From assembly GCA_900314595.1 (NCBI GenBank), contig OMVW01000026.1, positions 1-21,094 on the forward strand: a stretch of 21,094 nucleotides of DNA, given 5' to 3'. Of the stretch, positions 1-6,525 are shown piece by piece; the first letter of the stretch is position 1, and each line of letters opens with the position of its first letter. The notes under the pieces are model-generated. The model saw only the letters and a program-made list of their open reading frames with translations. It had not been told where the DNA came from and did not search any database. This DNA is from an uncultured Dialister sp. Lineage in GTDB: Bacteria; Bacillota; Negativicutes; Veillonellales; Dialisteraceae. The translations under genes were made by a program, and so were the position numbers.

Positions 1-23
1 TATTTTTTTCGACTTTTTTGCAC

Positions 24-51
24 AAAAAAGCACGCACCTTTCGATGCGTAC
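24..51 (-). terminator. Terminator-like hairpin (minus strand)
   Basis: Read on the minus strand, GTACGCA pairs with TGCGTGC (7 pairs, one G-U) around an 8-base loop and is followed by a run of six T. No gene directly precedes it, so the transcript it would end is unknown. Confidence 0.45.
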
Positions 52-153
52 TTGAACTATTTTATGAATTTCTTAAGTTAATGACATTGCAGTTATCAGA
101 ATTCCATTCGGGCAGGAAACATTCTCAGAAAATTCAAACCCCTGCGGGTGACA

Positions 154-179
154 GCGCCTTCGTAAGAGGGCGCCTTTTT
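154..179 (+). terminator. Terminator-like hairpin (plus strand)
   Basis: GCGCC at 154-158 pairs with GGCGC at 169-173, followed by C and five T. It would end a plus-strand transcript that enters from the left of the window or starts within the first 150 bases. Confidence 0.5.
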
Positions 180-373
180 ATTGAAATTTTACGAAAGATT
201 TCTGCCCGGTTGTTACTCCTGGAAATTGCAGATTGAATTCCTGTTACACTCTGCCCTCCTGAACCCGCATTCGATTCTGTAAAAAAATTATCTCTTCGCA
301 GTGCCACTGGCCGCCCCGGATACAGAAAGGTGCCTTTCATAATAAAAATGTTCATTTTCAATGAAAAGCATGT

Positions 374-403
374 AAAAAAGCCCGCACCCAATTGGATGCG
401 GGC
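374..403 (-). terminator. Terminator of the nitroreductase/ArsC-like operon
   Basis: On the minus strand GCCCGCA pairs perfectly with TGCGGGC (7 bp, 10-base loop), followed by TTTTTT. It lies about 75 bases after the stop codon of the ArsC/Spx-family gene and is the natural end of that transcript. Confidence 0.8.
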
Positions 404-475
404 CCCTTCACTGATCACTTTATAAATTCCGGTAGCTCAAAATAATGTGTATTGATTGTATTCTCATAGATTTCC

Positions 476-835
476 TTATTTCTTCAGCAGGGCCTCTTCC
501 CATTCTTCCTGTTTAAAGCCTACCAGCACTTTATCTCCGGAAAGGAGGATGGGCCGTTTCACCAGCATACCGTCAGTGGAAAGAAGGCCGATCATTTCCT
601 TTTCGCTCATGGTTTTGAGTTTGGCGGAAAGTTTCTGCTCCCTGTAGATTTTACCGCTGGTATTAAAAAACTTTTTCGGTTCCTTTCCACTCTCGGGAAT
701 CCATTTCTCCAGTTCTTCAGCGGTGGGATTTTCTTCCTTAATGGGCCTTATGGTATAGGAAATACCATTTTCGTCCATCCACTTTTTTGCCTTTTTGCAG
801 GTGCCGCAGCGGTCATAGCAGATAAAAGTATTCAT
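476..835 (-). CDS. ArsC/Spx/YusI-family thioredoxin-fold protein
   Basis: This 119-residue cytoplasmic protein is of the ArsC/Spx superfamily. It has an N-terminal CxxC (Cys10-Gly-Thr-Cys13) after the first strand. It has the family's central KKFFNTSG segment near residues 54-61 and the late RP pair (Arg94-Pro95) in DGMLVKRPIL, followed by VGF. The overall pattern is closest to what I recall of Bacillus YusI, not to true arsenate reductase or to Spx, so arsenate activity should not be assumed. The start has a good ribosome site (GGAG, about 8 bases upstream). It is the second gene of a minus-strand pair, 46 bases after the nitroreductase, and a strong terminator follows. The context suggests thiol or redox metabolism, but the substrate is unknown. 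Confidence 0.88.
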   Translation of the reverse strand: MNTFICYDRCGTCKKAKKWMDENGISYTIRPIKEENPTAEELEKWIPESGKEPKKFFNTSGKIYREQKLSAKLKTMSEKEMIGLLSTDGMLVKRPILLSGDKVLVGFKQEEWEEALLKK

Positions 836-881
836 TTTCTTTCTCCTTTCATACAGAAATCATTTAAATCGCCGGATTGAT

Positions 882-1394
882 TCACAGATACCGGACCGTT
901 TCTGACAAATCTTTCCGATGAGTATGGTTCGGCAGGGCTTTTACGCCTTCAGCAGCATAGCCCAGGTCGAGAGCCATGAGGATTTCTTCATTGTCCGGAA
1001 GTCCCAGGGATTCTTTCAGCTTGTCAGGGTCGAAGAAATTAATCCAGCAGCTGTCCACTCCTGCATTTTCTGCAGCCAGAATCATATGGGTGGCCACGAT
1101 GGAAGCATCTTCGATACCGGAATTTCTCTTTCCGCCGGGATAGGTGAAGACGTTTTCCTTATCATAGGCAACGATGAGGACAGTCGGTGCCCCATAGCGG
1201 CAGGGAGTGGCCTTATCGAATTTTGCGAGCGCTTCTTCCGATTCCAGCACGTAAATTTTCTGCTCCTGCAGATTCTTCGCCGTAGGCGCCAGCCGTCCGG
1301 CTTCCAGGATTTCCACCAGTACTTCTTTCGATACTTTCCGACTGCCAAATTTCTTGCAGGCAAAGCGGTTTCTGATGACTTCCGTAAATTCCAT
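882..1394 (-). CDS. Nitroreductase family flavoprotein
   Basis: This 170-residue protein matches the short nitroreductase family: FMN-dependent, NAD(P)H-using, usually a cytoplasmic homodimer. The N-terminal basic FMN-phosphate segment is RNRFACKKF (residues 8-16). It is followed by the conserved APTAKNLQ loop (36-43), the GIEDASIVATHMILAA helix (from about residue 93), a WINFF segment, and the C-terminal LDLGYAAEG motif. The start is preceded by a perfect GGAGGT at good spacing. It is the first gene of a two-gene minus-strand unit with the ArsC/Spx-like gene. The physiological substrate cannot be read from the sequence; these enzymes reduce quinones, nitro compounds or flavins. Confidence 0.9.
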   Translation of the reverse strand: MEFTEVIRNRFACKKFGSRKVSKEVLVEILEAGRLAPTAKNLQEQKIYVLESEEALAKFDKATPCRYGAPTVLIVAYDKENVFTYPGGKRNSGIEDASIVATHMILAAENAGVDSCWINFFDPDKLKESLGLPDNEEILMALDLGYAAEGVKALPNHTHRKDLSETVRYL

Positions 1395-1531
1395 AAGTAC
1401 CTCCTTTAAATTTCATTCACGATAAACAGGGGACTGACAATCCCGGGAAATCTAAAGTCTCACTTTATTTTACTCGGATTTTAGAAAAATTTCCTGAAAA
1501 TATATTTTCAAAATATCCCTGCAAATCAATT

Positions 1532-1574
1532 AAACCTGCGGAAAACGGATACTTTTATCCATTCCCGCAGGTTT
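1532..1574 (-). terminator. Long two-step hairpin, probable terminator of the CMD-cupin gene
   Basis: AAACCTGCGG at 1532-1541 pairs perfectly with CCGCAGGTTT at 1565-1574. Inside it GGATA (1547-1551) pairs with TATCC (1556-1560). The T tail is short on both strands (TTT), so it may be a weak terminator, an RNA-stabilising stem or an operator. It is the first strong structure beyond the dispersed repeat that follows the CMD-cupin gene. Confidence 0.45.
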
Positions 1575-1645
1575 GATTTCATGTCAGGAAATATAATCTC
1601 ACCGATGCAGTGAGAAATTTTTGTGTCCGTTCCCCATAAATACTC

Positions 1646-1780
1646 GTGCCGCGAAAGCGGCACACCTCCCCGAGCCCCGAATCCCGAACCCCGAAATTCC
1701 GGAAATGAGCCGAGCGGTGCATGTCCCGAACAGGGCTAAGGCCCGAATACCGATATTGACTCAGACCACAGTATCTGACA
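1646..1780 (-). repeat. Dispersed 140-bp element, copy 1
   Basis: On the minus strand this starts at TGTCAGATACTG, 19 bases after the CMD-cupin stop codon. It ends in a perfect hairpin, GTGCCGC-tttc-GCGGCAC (1646-1663). It aligns end to end with 9067-9215 on the plus strand; shared words include AGCCCTGTT, GGGACATGCACC and ATTTCGGGGT. Four degenerate heptamers (CGGGGTT, CGGGATT, CGGGGCT, CGGGGAG; 1666-1693) precede the hairpin. This copy is 135 bp; the other is 149 bp with six heptamers. Confidence 0.85.
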
Positions 1781-1799
1781 GATGACTGCTGCCAGCTCA

Positions 1800-2546
1800 T
1801 CACTTCAATAAATCATATTCTTCATCACTCACCGGTTCCAACCATTCATTGGAAGTTTCCTCGCCTTCCACTTCGAAGGCCAGATAGCTCATCCAGGAGT
1901 CTTTGGCTACTCCGTGCCAGTGTTTCACTTCCGCCGGAATGTGGATGACTTTGCCCGGAGTGAGTTCCACCGCTTCTTTTCCTTCTTCCTGATACCAGCC
2001 TCTTCCGCCCACGCAGATGAGCATTTGTCCGCCGCCGGATTTCGCATGGTGGATATGCCAGTTGTTGCGGCACCGGGGTTCAAAGGTCACATTGTGCACC
2101 GGTACCTGTTCCTCAGAAACAGAATACAGGTAGCTTCTCCCGATGAAATATTTTGCATAGGCGGTATTCGGATTTCCGATGGGGAAGAAGATTTCCTTCT
2201 GGTAAGCTTCTTTGTCCGAAAGAGGCGAAGATTCTTCATTCCACACATTCTTTGCCTGATTGAAGGCGGCCCATGCCTTCGGCCAGCCTGCGTAAAAAGC
2301 CGCATGGGTGATGACTGCTGCGATTTCTTCCTTTGTCACTCCATGAGCTTTTGCATTCTGCAGATGATAAGTGAGGGAAGAATCAGTCACCCCCGATGCC
2401 ATGAGGGCCGTTACGGTAATGATGCAGCGGGTCTTGAGGTCGATAGCCGGATTGTTCCAGTTCTCCCCGAAAAGGATATCATCATTGAAATGCGCAAAGT
2501 CCGGCGCGAAATTTCCCAAAGCTTTTCTTCCTGCAGAGGTCTTCAT
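1800..2546 (-). CDS. Carboxymuconolactone decarboxylase-like and cupin fusion protein
   Basis: This 248-residue two-domain protein is probably cytoplasmic. Residues 15-105 are an alpha-helical CMD/AhpD-like domain (TYHLQNAKAHGVTKEEIAAV, then HAAFYAGWPKAWAAF). It lacks the CxxC of AhpD peroxidase, so it belongs to the gamma-CMD-like side. Residues 145-230 are a cupin barrel: first metal motif WHIHH (His164, His166, His167), a Gly-rich turn, then PGKVIHIPAEVKHWHG with His209 and His211. Such fusions are common in Bacillota and are annotated only by domain; the reaction is unknown. The start has GAGG just upstream, and a good promoter (2647-2675) is about 100 bases upstream. The gene appears monocistronic and is directly followed by a dispersed repeat ending in a hairpin. 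Confidence 0.88.
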   Translation of the reverse strand: MKTSAGRKALGNFAPDFAHFNDDILFGENWNNPAIDLKTRCIITVTALMASGVTDSSLTYHLQNAKAHGVTKEEIAAVITHAAFYAGWPKAWAAFNQAKNVWNEESSPLSDKEAYQKEIFFPIGNPNTAYAKYFIGRSYLYSVSEEQVPVHNVTFEPRCRNNWHIHHAKSGGGQMLICVGGRGWYQEEGKEAVELTPGKVIHIPAEVKHWHGVAKDSWMSYLAFEVEGEETSNEWLEPVSDEEYDLLK

Positions 2547-2646
2547 ACTGCCTCACAATTTCATCGGAAATCACACAGCATTTTAACATATCACCGGTAT
2601 TCATACTATTGTCCTGACTTCCCCTTCCGGGGGTTGATTTATCTGT

Positions 2647-2675
2647 ATTATAGAAAAGGATAAAAATGATGTCTA
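2647..2675 (-). promoter_or_regulatory. Promoter of the CMD-cupin gene
   Basis: On the minus strand TAGACA (2670-2675; 5 of 6 to consensus) is separated by 17 bases from a perfect TATAAT (2647-2652). Transcription should start near 2640, giving a leader of about 95 bases. The leader contains a small CCCC/GGGG hairpin near 2622-2634. Confidence 0.75.
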
Positions 2676-2823
2676 ATACTTAGAATGTGCTTTGGAAATA
2701 TGCCTTCCGGGCATGGAAAGCCATCAGTCCCTGACGGATAATCGGGAAGCATGAGGCCGGCATTCTTCAAAAAGTGTCCTTCCCGGGCAGGAATTTTTAC
2801 CGGATGAATCAGCGGCTCCTGTC

Positions 2824-2852
2824 TTGACATTTCCGTATTTCCAGTATAAAAT
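2824..2852 (+). promoter_or_regulatory. Promoter of the T-box/metA transcript
   Basis: A perfect TTGACA (2824-2829), 17 bases, then TAAAAT (2847-2852). The predicted start near 2859 lies just upstream of T-box stem I. Confidence 0.85.
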
Positions 2853-2876
2853 AGCGTTAATCTCATATCAGCCATG

Positions 2877-3121
2877 AAGAGAAGAGTAAGCAGTGACGAA
2901 TGGCAAAGAGAGCTCCGGCGGGTGAAAAGGGGCACAGGAAGGACTGCTGAAGATGGCCTCTGAGCTGGCACTGCCGAATGATGAAGCAGTCCGGGTTCTC
3001 CCGTTACAGAGACAGGGTATCAAGGCAAAGCCGGCGTACCTCATGAGGTCTTTCCGGTAACGGAAAGATAAAATTGGGTGGTAACACGAGTATCTCGTCC
3101 CTTTGGGAACGGGATTTTTTT
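2877..3121 (+). promoter_or_regulatory. Methionine-specific T-box leader
   Basis: This is a complete T-box riboswitch. The base of stem I pairs GCAGTG (2890-2895) with CACTGC (2969-2974). The AGAGAG motif is at 2907-2912 and the distal GGTG at 2921-2924. Aligning the segment after GAAG with the known Geobacillus glyQS leader puts the specifier at 2953-2955, which reads ATG (Met), followed by a purine. Stem III is CTTTCC/GGAAAG (3050-3067). The T-box bulge is GGGTGGTAACACGAG (3076-3090); its TGGT (3079-3082) fits a tRNA with discriminator base A. CGAG/CTCG closes the antiterminator, and the alternative terminator is 3096-3121. By the general T-box mechanism, uncharged tRNA-Met should allow read-through into metA. 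Confidence 0.93.
3096..3121 (+). terminator. Regulated T-box terminator before metA
   Basis: CGTCCC (3096-3101) pairs with GGGAACG (3105-3111), one bulged A, followed by GGGA and seven T. The CGTCCC strand is also needed for the antiterminator, so the two structures exclude each other. Confidence 0.85.
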
Positions 3122-3146
3122 ATTGTCATAAATGGGAGGTTTTATC

Positions 3147-4094
3147 GTGCCAATCAGAATTCCTGACGGAATCGAAGCTATTCCGGAACTGAAAAAGGAA
3201 GGAATCGTCACTATCGGCGAAGAAAGGGCCAGGACCCAGGACATCCGTCCCCTGAAGATTTTAATTTTAAACCTGATGCCCATCAAGAAACCGACGGAAG
3301 TGCAGCTTCTCCGGCTCCTGGGCGATTCACCGCTCCAGATCAATGTGGATTTCGCCCGCATCGCATCCCGCGAGACGACCCACACGGACCGGTCTTATCT
3401 GGAAGAAAATTACCTGACCTTTGATGAAATCAAAGACAGGAAATATGACGGATTCATCATCACCGGGGCACCGGTGGAAAAAATGGCCTATGAAGAAGTG
3501 GAATACTGGCCGGAAATGCTGAAATATTTCGAATGGGCTGATACCCACGTCTTCTCCACCCTCCATCTCTGCTGGGCAGCCCAGGCAGGGCTCTACCGGG
3601 ATTACGGGGTACAGAAGAAAATCCTGCCGAAAAAGTTCTTCGGCGTGTACCAGTACAATTCCACCATGGCCTATCATCCGCTCCTCCGGGGATTCGATGA
3701 CCGTTACTTCATTCCCGTGTCCCGCCATACGTCCATTGACGATGAAGCAGTGGATAACTGTCCGGAGCTGGACGTCCTTTCCCGGTCATCCAACAAGGGC
3801 ATCAATATTATTTCCGATAAAGAATCCCGCCGCATCTTCATCCTGGGCCATTTCGAATACGACCTGGGCACCCTTTCCTGGGAATACAAACGGGATAAGG
3901 AAAAGGGCCTTCCCATCCGCCTTCCGGAAAATTACTACCCCTACGACGATCCCCTGGAACGGCCAAGATTCGTATGGTGCAGCTATGCCCACCTCTTCTA
4001 TCACAACTGGGTGAACTTCGTCTACCAGGAAACGCCCTACTCCCTGGATAACCTCATGCCCTTCGATGTGCATAATCCATTGCACGAAAGATGA
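3147..4094 (+). CDS. metA: Homoserine O-acyltransferase, probably acetyl-CoA dependent
   Basis: This is the MetA/MetX1-type enzyme of methionine synthesis. It activates homoserine by O-acylation and is cytoplasmic. I chose GTG at 3147 (MPIRIPDG...) because GGGAGG lies 7 bases upstream and family members begin this way; the upstream in-frame ATG at 3132 overlaps that ribosome site. The product has 315 residues, close to the family's usual 300-310. Key residues fall at E. coli MetA numbering: nucleophile Cys142 in HLCWAAQAG, His235 and Glu237 in GHFEYD. Residue 111 is Glu (APVEKM); in this family Glu111 goes with acetyl-CoA and Gly111 with succinyl-CoA, so acetylation is inferred. A Met T-box controls it. 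A 62-bp tandem array starts right after the stop. Confidence 0.95.
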   Translation: MPIRIPDGIEAIPELKKEGIVTIGEERARTQDIRPLKILILNLMPIKKPTEVQLLRLLGDSPLQINVDFARIASRETTHTDRSYLEENYLTFDEIKDRKYDGFIITGAPVEKMAYEEVEYWPEMLKYFEWADTHVFSTLHLCWAAQAGLYRDYGVQKKILPKKFFGVYQYNSTMAYHPLLRGFDDRYFIPVSRHTSIDDEAVDNCPELDVLSRSSNKGINIISDKESRRIFILGHFEYDLGTLSWEYKRDKEKGLPIRLPENYYPYDDPLERPRFVWCSYAHLFYHNWVNFVYQETPYSLDNLMPFDVHNPLHER

Positions 4095-4096
4095 TC

Positions 4097-4468
4097 TGCC
4101 TGCCGTTTCGACTTGAACTCTGGAGGCATTTGTGGCTGGAACTTTAAGGTATTCGTGTGGCCTGCCTTTCCGACTTGTCCTTTGGTGGCATTCGAATCCG
4201 GAACTTTGAGGTATTCGTCTGGCCTTCCTCTTCGACTTGTTCATTGGAGGCATTTGTACCTGAAACTTTGAAGTATTCGACTGGCCTTCCTCTTCGACTT
4301 GTTCATTGGAGGCATTTGTACCTGAAACTTTGAAGTATTCGGCTGGCCGACCTCTCCGACTTGTCCTTTGCTGGCATTCGAACCGGAAACTTTGGAGTAT
4401 TCGTCTTGCCTGCCTCTCCGACTTGTCCTTTGGAGGCATTGGAGCGAACCGCTTCCGGGTATTCGTTT
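4097..4468 (+). repeat. 62-bp tandem repeat, six copies
   Basis: The word CGACTTG recurs at 4109, 4171, 4233, 4295, 4357 and 4419, exactly 62 bases apart each time. Each unit also carries a GGAGGCATT-like word, AACTTTGAAGTATTCG, and a GGCCTTCC-like word before the next CGACTTG. Copies 3 and 4 are nearly identical; copies 1, 2, 5 and 6 have drifted by substitution only, with no indels. Because 62 is not a multiple of three, the reading frame shifts each unit, which argues against a protein repeat. Confidence 0.95.
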
Positions 4469-4537
4469 AATTCCCCACTTGCGGCAGGGAATATTCTTTA
4501 CTCATTGCCTGACCGAAAGAGCGGGAAGCAACCAGCT

Positions 4538-4586
4538 ATTAGCCATTAACTATTACCTATTACCTATTAACCATTAGCCATTAACT
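4538..4586. repeat. Heptamer array A (ATTAnCn x 7)
   Basis: Seven contiguous 7-base units: ATTAGCC, ATTAACT, ATTACCT, ATTACCT, ATTAACC, ATTAGCC, ATTAACT. It ends about 10 bases before the ribosome site of the binding-protein gene. Confidence 0.85.
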
Positions 4587-4607
4587 ATTTCAAAAAAGGA
4601 GTTCATC

Positions 4608-5438
4608 ATGGAAAAACAGCCGAAATCTTTATTGAAATTATTTGCTCTTCTTCTTTTCTTCCTTTTTGGCATCGGTTCGGCCCTGGGCCTTTCGGGCTGC
4701 GGGGCAGCGCCTGCCGCTTCGAAACCCGCTGCTTCTGCAGCGAAAAAGGTCATCCGTGCAGGCATGGATGCGGCTTACCCGCCCTTCGGGTTCCAGGATA
4801 TGGACAAGAAGGAATATATGGGATTTGACGTAGATATCATTAAAGCCATCGGCAAGGAAGAGGGCTTTGACGTGGAAGTGCGGAATGTAAACTTCGACGG
4901 ACTTATCCCTGCCCTTCAGTCGGGAGACCTGGATGTGGCCATCAACGATATTACAATCACCGAAGACCGGAAGAAATCGGTAGATTTCTCCAAACGCTAC
5001 TACATTGCAGGTCTGGGCGTAGTGGTCAAATCAGATAATAATTCCATTCAGAAAAAAGAAGATCTCTCCGGTAAGACCCTGGGCGTAACCATCGGTTCCA
5101 CCGGTGAAGAGGCAGCCCGCAAAATCGAAGGGGCGAACGTCCGCGTATACAGCACCCTTTCCGATGCATTCCTGGACCTGAAGCAGGGAGCTGTGGACTG
5201 TGTAGTAAACGATATTCCTACCAATGAATATTATGTGGCAAAGACAAGCGACAAATCCGTGAAGACTGCACCGGTGGCCCTGACTACGGAAGATCTGGGC
5301 ATTGCAGTGAAGAAGGGAAATAAAGAACTCCTCACGAAGATTGACGATGGTCTTGCAAAAATGAAGAAGAACGGCGAATTTGCAAAAATCTACAAAAAAT
5401 GGTTTGGCAAAGAACCGCCGGCTGAGGTATTGAAATAA
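4608..5438 (+). CDS. Amino-acid ABC transporter substrate-binding lipoprotein (orphan)
   Basis: This 276-residue protein is an SBP_bac_3 (cluster 3, polar amino acid) solute-binding protein. The N-terminus has a basic start, a long hydrophobic segment and a lipobox LSGC with Cys31 as the expected lipidated residue. An Ala/Ser/Pro linker follows. The mature domain shows family motifs: AAYPPFGFQD, GFDVDIIKAIG, LQSGDLDVAINDITITEDR and the IGSTGEEAA hinge region. It is tethered outside the membrane to deliver ligand to a permease. No permease or ATPase gene is adjacent. Instead mmuM follows 16 bases later, so the ligand may be methionine, S-methylmethionine or a related sulfur compound (inference from context). 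The start has GGAG at good spacing. Confidence 0.93.
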   Translation: MEKQPKSLLKLFALLLFFLFGIGSALGLSGCGAAPAASKPAASAAKKVIRAGMDAAYPPFGFQDMDKKEYMGFDVDIIKAIGKEEGFDVEVRNVNFDGLIPALQSGDLDVAINDITITEDRKKSVDFSKRYYIAGLGVVVKSDNNSIQKKEDLSGKTLGVTIGSTGEEAARKIEGANVRVYSTLSDAFLDLKQGAVDCVVNDIPTNEYYVAKTSDKSVKTAPVALTTEDLGIAVKKGNKELLTKIDDGLAKMKKNGEFAKIYKKWFGKEPPAEVLK

Positions 5439-5454
5439 TCCCAAGGAGACAAAG

Positions 5455-6384
5455 ATGATTGAAAAAATTCTGAAGAAATATCCATTCATCGTGCTGGACG
5501 GCGCATTTTCCACCGAACTGGAGCGCCAGGGTTTTTCCATTAACGATGAACTGTGGAGTGCCATTGCTCTCTATGAAAAGCCGGAACTGGTGAAGGCAGT
5601 CCATCTCTCCTACTATGAAGCAGGAGCAGATATCGTGACCAGCGCCAGCTACCAGGCAACCATCGACGGGTTTGAAAAGAAGGGATTTTCCAAAGAAGAA
5701 GCAAAAGGACTTCTCCGCCGCTCTGTAGAGCTGGTCCAGGAAGCAAGAGATGAATATCTTTCCGAAGCAGAGGAAGAAAATCGTCCCGCGCCCCTCGCAG
5801 CCGCTTCAGTTGGTCCCTACGGCGCTTATCTCGCAGACGGCAGCGAATACCGCGGAGATTATGGAAAGACGAGAGAAGAACTGGCCGCCTTCCATCGGGA
5901 AAGACTTCACGTCCTTTCCGAAGCAGGCCCGGACATTTTTGCCTGCGAAACCATCCCCTGCCTTCTCGAGGCCCTGGCCGAGACAGACGTGCTGAAAGAA
6001 ATCAAAGGAGCGAAAGCCTGGATTTCCTTCTCCTGCAAAGACGGACTTCACACCTGCGGAGGAGACATGATATCCGATTGTGCAAAGGCACTGGATGAAA
6101 TCGATGAAGTGAAAGCCATCGGCCTCAACTGCACGGCCCCGGAATATGTGGAATCCCTCATCAAAGAGGCAAAAAAAGGCACGTCCAAACCCATCGTCAT
6201 TTACCCCAATTCCGGCGAATCCTACAATGTGGAAAAGAAAACATGGGAAGGCTCCGCCTCCTCCTATGCGGATTATGTCAAAGTATGGTACGCGGCAGGC
6301 GCCCGCCTCATCGGCGGCTGCTGCCGGACAACTCCCCAGGACATCAAAGCTGTGGCGCAGTTCAGAAAAGAACTTCTGAAATAA
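5455..6384 (+). CDS. mmuM: Homocysteine S-methyltransferase
   Basis: This 309-residue protein matches the MmuM family (E. coli MmuM is about 310). It is cytoplasmic and zinc dependent, and transfers a methyl group from S-methylmethionine or S-adenosylmethionine to homocysteine to make methionine. The N-terminal signature is VLDGAFSTELERQG. The zinc ligands are Cys226 in GLNCTAPE and Cys289/Cys290 in IGGCCRTTP. There is no cobalamin domain, so it is not MetH. AAGGAGA sits 7-8 bases before the ATG. It is the second gene of a unit with the binding lipoprotein and ends in a strong terminator. The T-box-controlled metA upstream makes this a methionine neighbourhood. Confidence 0.94.
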   Translation: MIEKILKKYPFIVLDGAFSTELERQGFSINDELWSAIALYEKPELVKAVHLSYYEAGADIVTSASYQATIDGFEKKGFSKEEAKGLLRRSVELVQEARDEYLSEAEEENRPAPLAAASVGPYGAYLADGSEYRGDYGKTREELAAFHRERLHVLSEAGPDIFACETIPCLLEALAETDVLKEIKGAKAWISFSCKDGLHTCGGDMISDCAKALDEIDEVKAIGLNCTAPEYVESLIKEAKKGTSKPIVIYPNSGESYNVEKKTWEGSASSYADYVKVWYAAGARLIGGCCRTTPQDIKAVAQFRKELLK

Positions 6385-6395
6385 GGAATAAAACC

Positions 6396-6426
6396 GGGAC
6401 AAAGGAAATTTCCTCTGTCCCTTTTT
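6396..6426 (+). terminator. Terminator after mmuM
   Basis: GGGACA pairs with TGTCCC and an inner AGGAAATTTCCT closes on itself, followed by a T-rich tail (TTTTTATTT). Confidence 0.9.
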
Positions 6427-6460
6427 ATTTCCCCGGAACCGTTCCTTTATTTCCTCCCCT

Positions 6461-6489
6461 ATGACTGATGATGGAAACAATGGTATAAT
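6461..6489 (+). promoter_or_regulatory. Promoter of the protease/TRIC pair
   Basis: A perfect TATAAT (6484-6489) is preceded by TG plus one base (extended -10). ATGACT, 17 bases upstream, is a weak -35 (4 of 6). Confidence 0.75.
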
Positions 6490-6525
6490 AAATACACATT
6501 TTGTCATTTCACAAGGAGTCCGTCT

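Larger units (their letters stand above)
1..475. other. Gene-free left edge with terminator-like hairpins
   Basis: I see no credible gene here. Short open frames exist on both strands, but they lack ribosome sites and run through the hairpins. The region contains two minus-strand terminator-like hairpins (24-51 and 374-403) and one plus-strand one (154-179). GCAGG at 113-117 can pair with CCTGC at 141-145, just before the plus-strand terminator. A small structured transcript between about 60 and 180 is therefore possible, but I do not recognise a known RNA family. Confidence 0.5.
1395..1799. other. Intergenic stretch with two hairpins and a dispersed repeat
   Basis: There is no credible gene in these 405 bases. 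The half next to the nitroreductase is AT-rich and should hold its promoter, but no convincing -35/-10 pair stands out. A 10-bp perfect stem lies at 1532-1574, a 5-bp hairpin (CTCAC/GTGAG) at 1598-1614, and a copy of the dispersed 140-bp element at 1646-1780. Confidence 0.6.
4095..4607. other. Repeat-filled gap between metA and the binding-protein gene
   Basis: These 513 bases hold no credible gene. They are almost entirely repeats: the 62-bp array (4097-4468) and the heptamer array (4538-4586). No U-tailed terminator for metA and no clear promoter for the next gene could be picked out. The metA transcript could therefore run on through the repeats. Confidence 0.55.

Noticed and set aside
60..180. 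Possible known small RNA before the terminator at 154-179
   Set aside because: I could not match it to 6S, tmRNA, SRP or a riboswitch class, so only the hairpin is reported.
134..418. 94-codon minus-strand open frame near the left edge
   Set aside because: It starts within the terminator region of the ArsC-like operon, lacks a ribosome site and has no recognisable protein character.
1579..1803. Open frame over dispersed element copy 1 (minus)
   Set aside because: It overlaps the CMD-cupin stop codon and resembles the frame over copy 2 only because the DNA is repeated; heptamer-number changes would break the frame, and there is no ribosome site.
2648..2971. 107-codon minus-strand open frame
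   Set aside because: It overlaps the T-box stem I and the metA promoter on the opposite strand, and covers the CMD-cupin promoter.
3786..4439. Long minus-strand open frame (217 codons) across the 62-bp repeats and the end of metA
   Set aside because: It is antisense to metA, has no ribosome site, and its repeated peptide arises from the DNA repeat; the frame shifts in each 62-bp unit.
4608..5438. Complete ABC importer operon
   Set aside because: Only the binding protein is present; the following gene is mmuM, and no permease or ATPase is found in the window.
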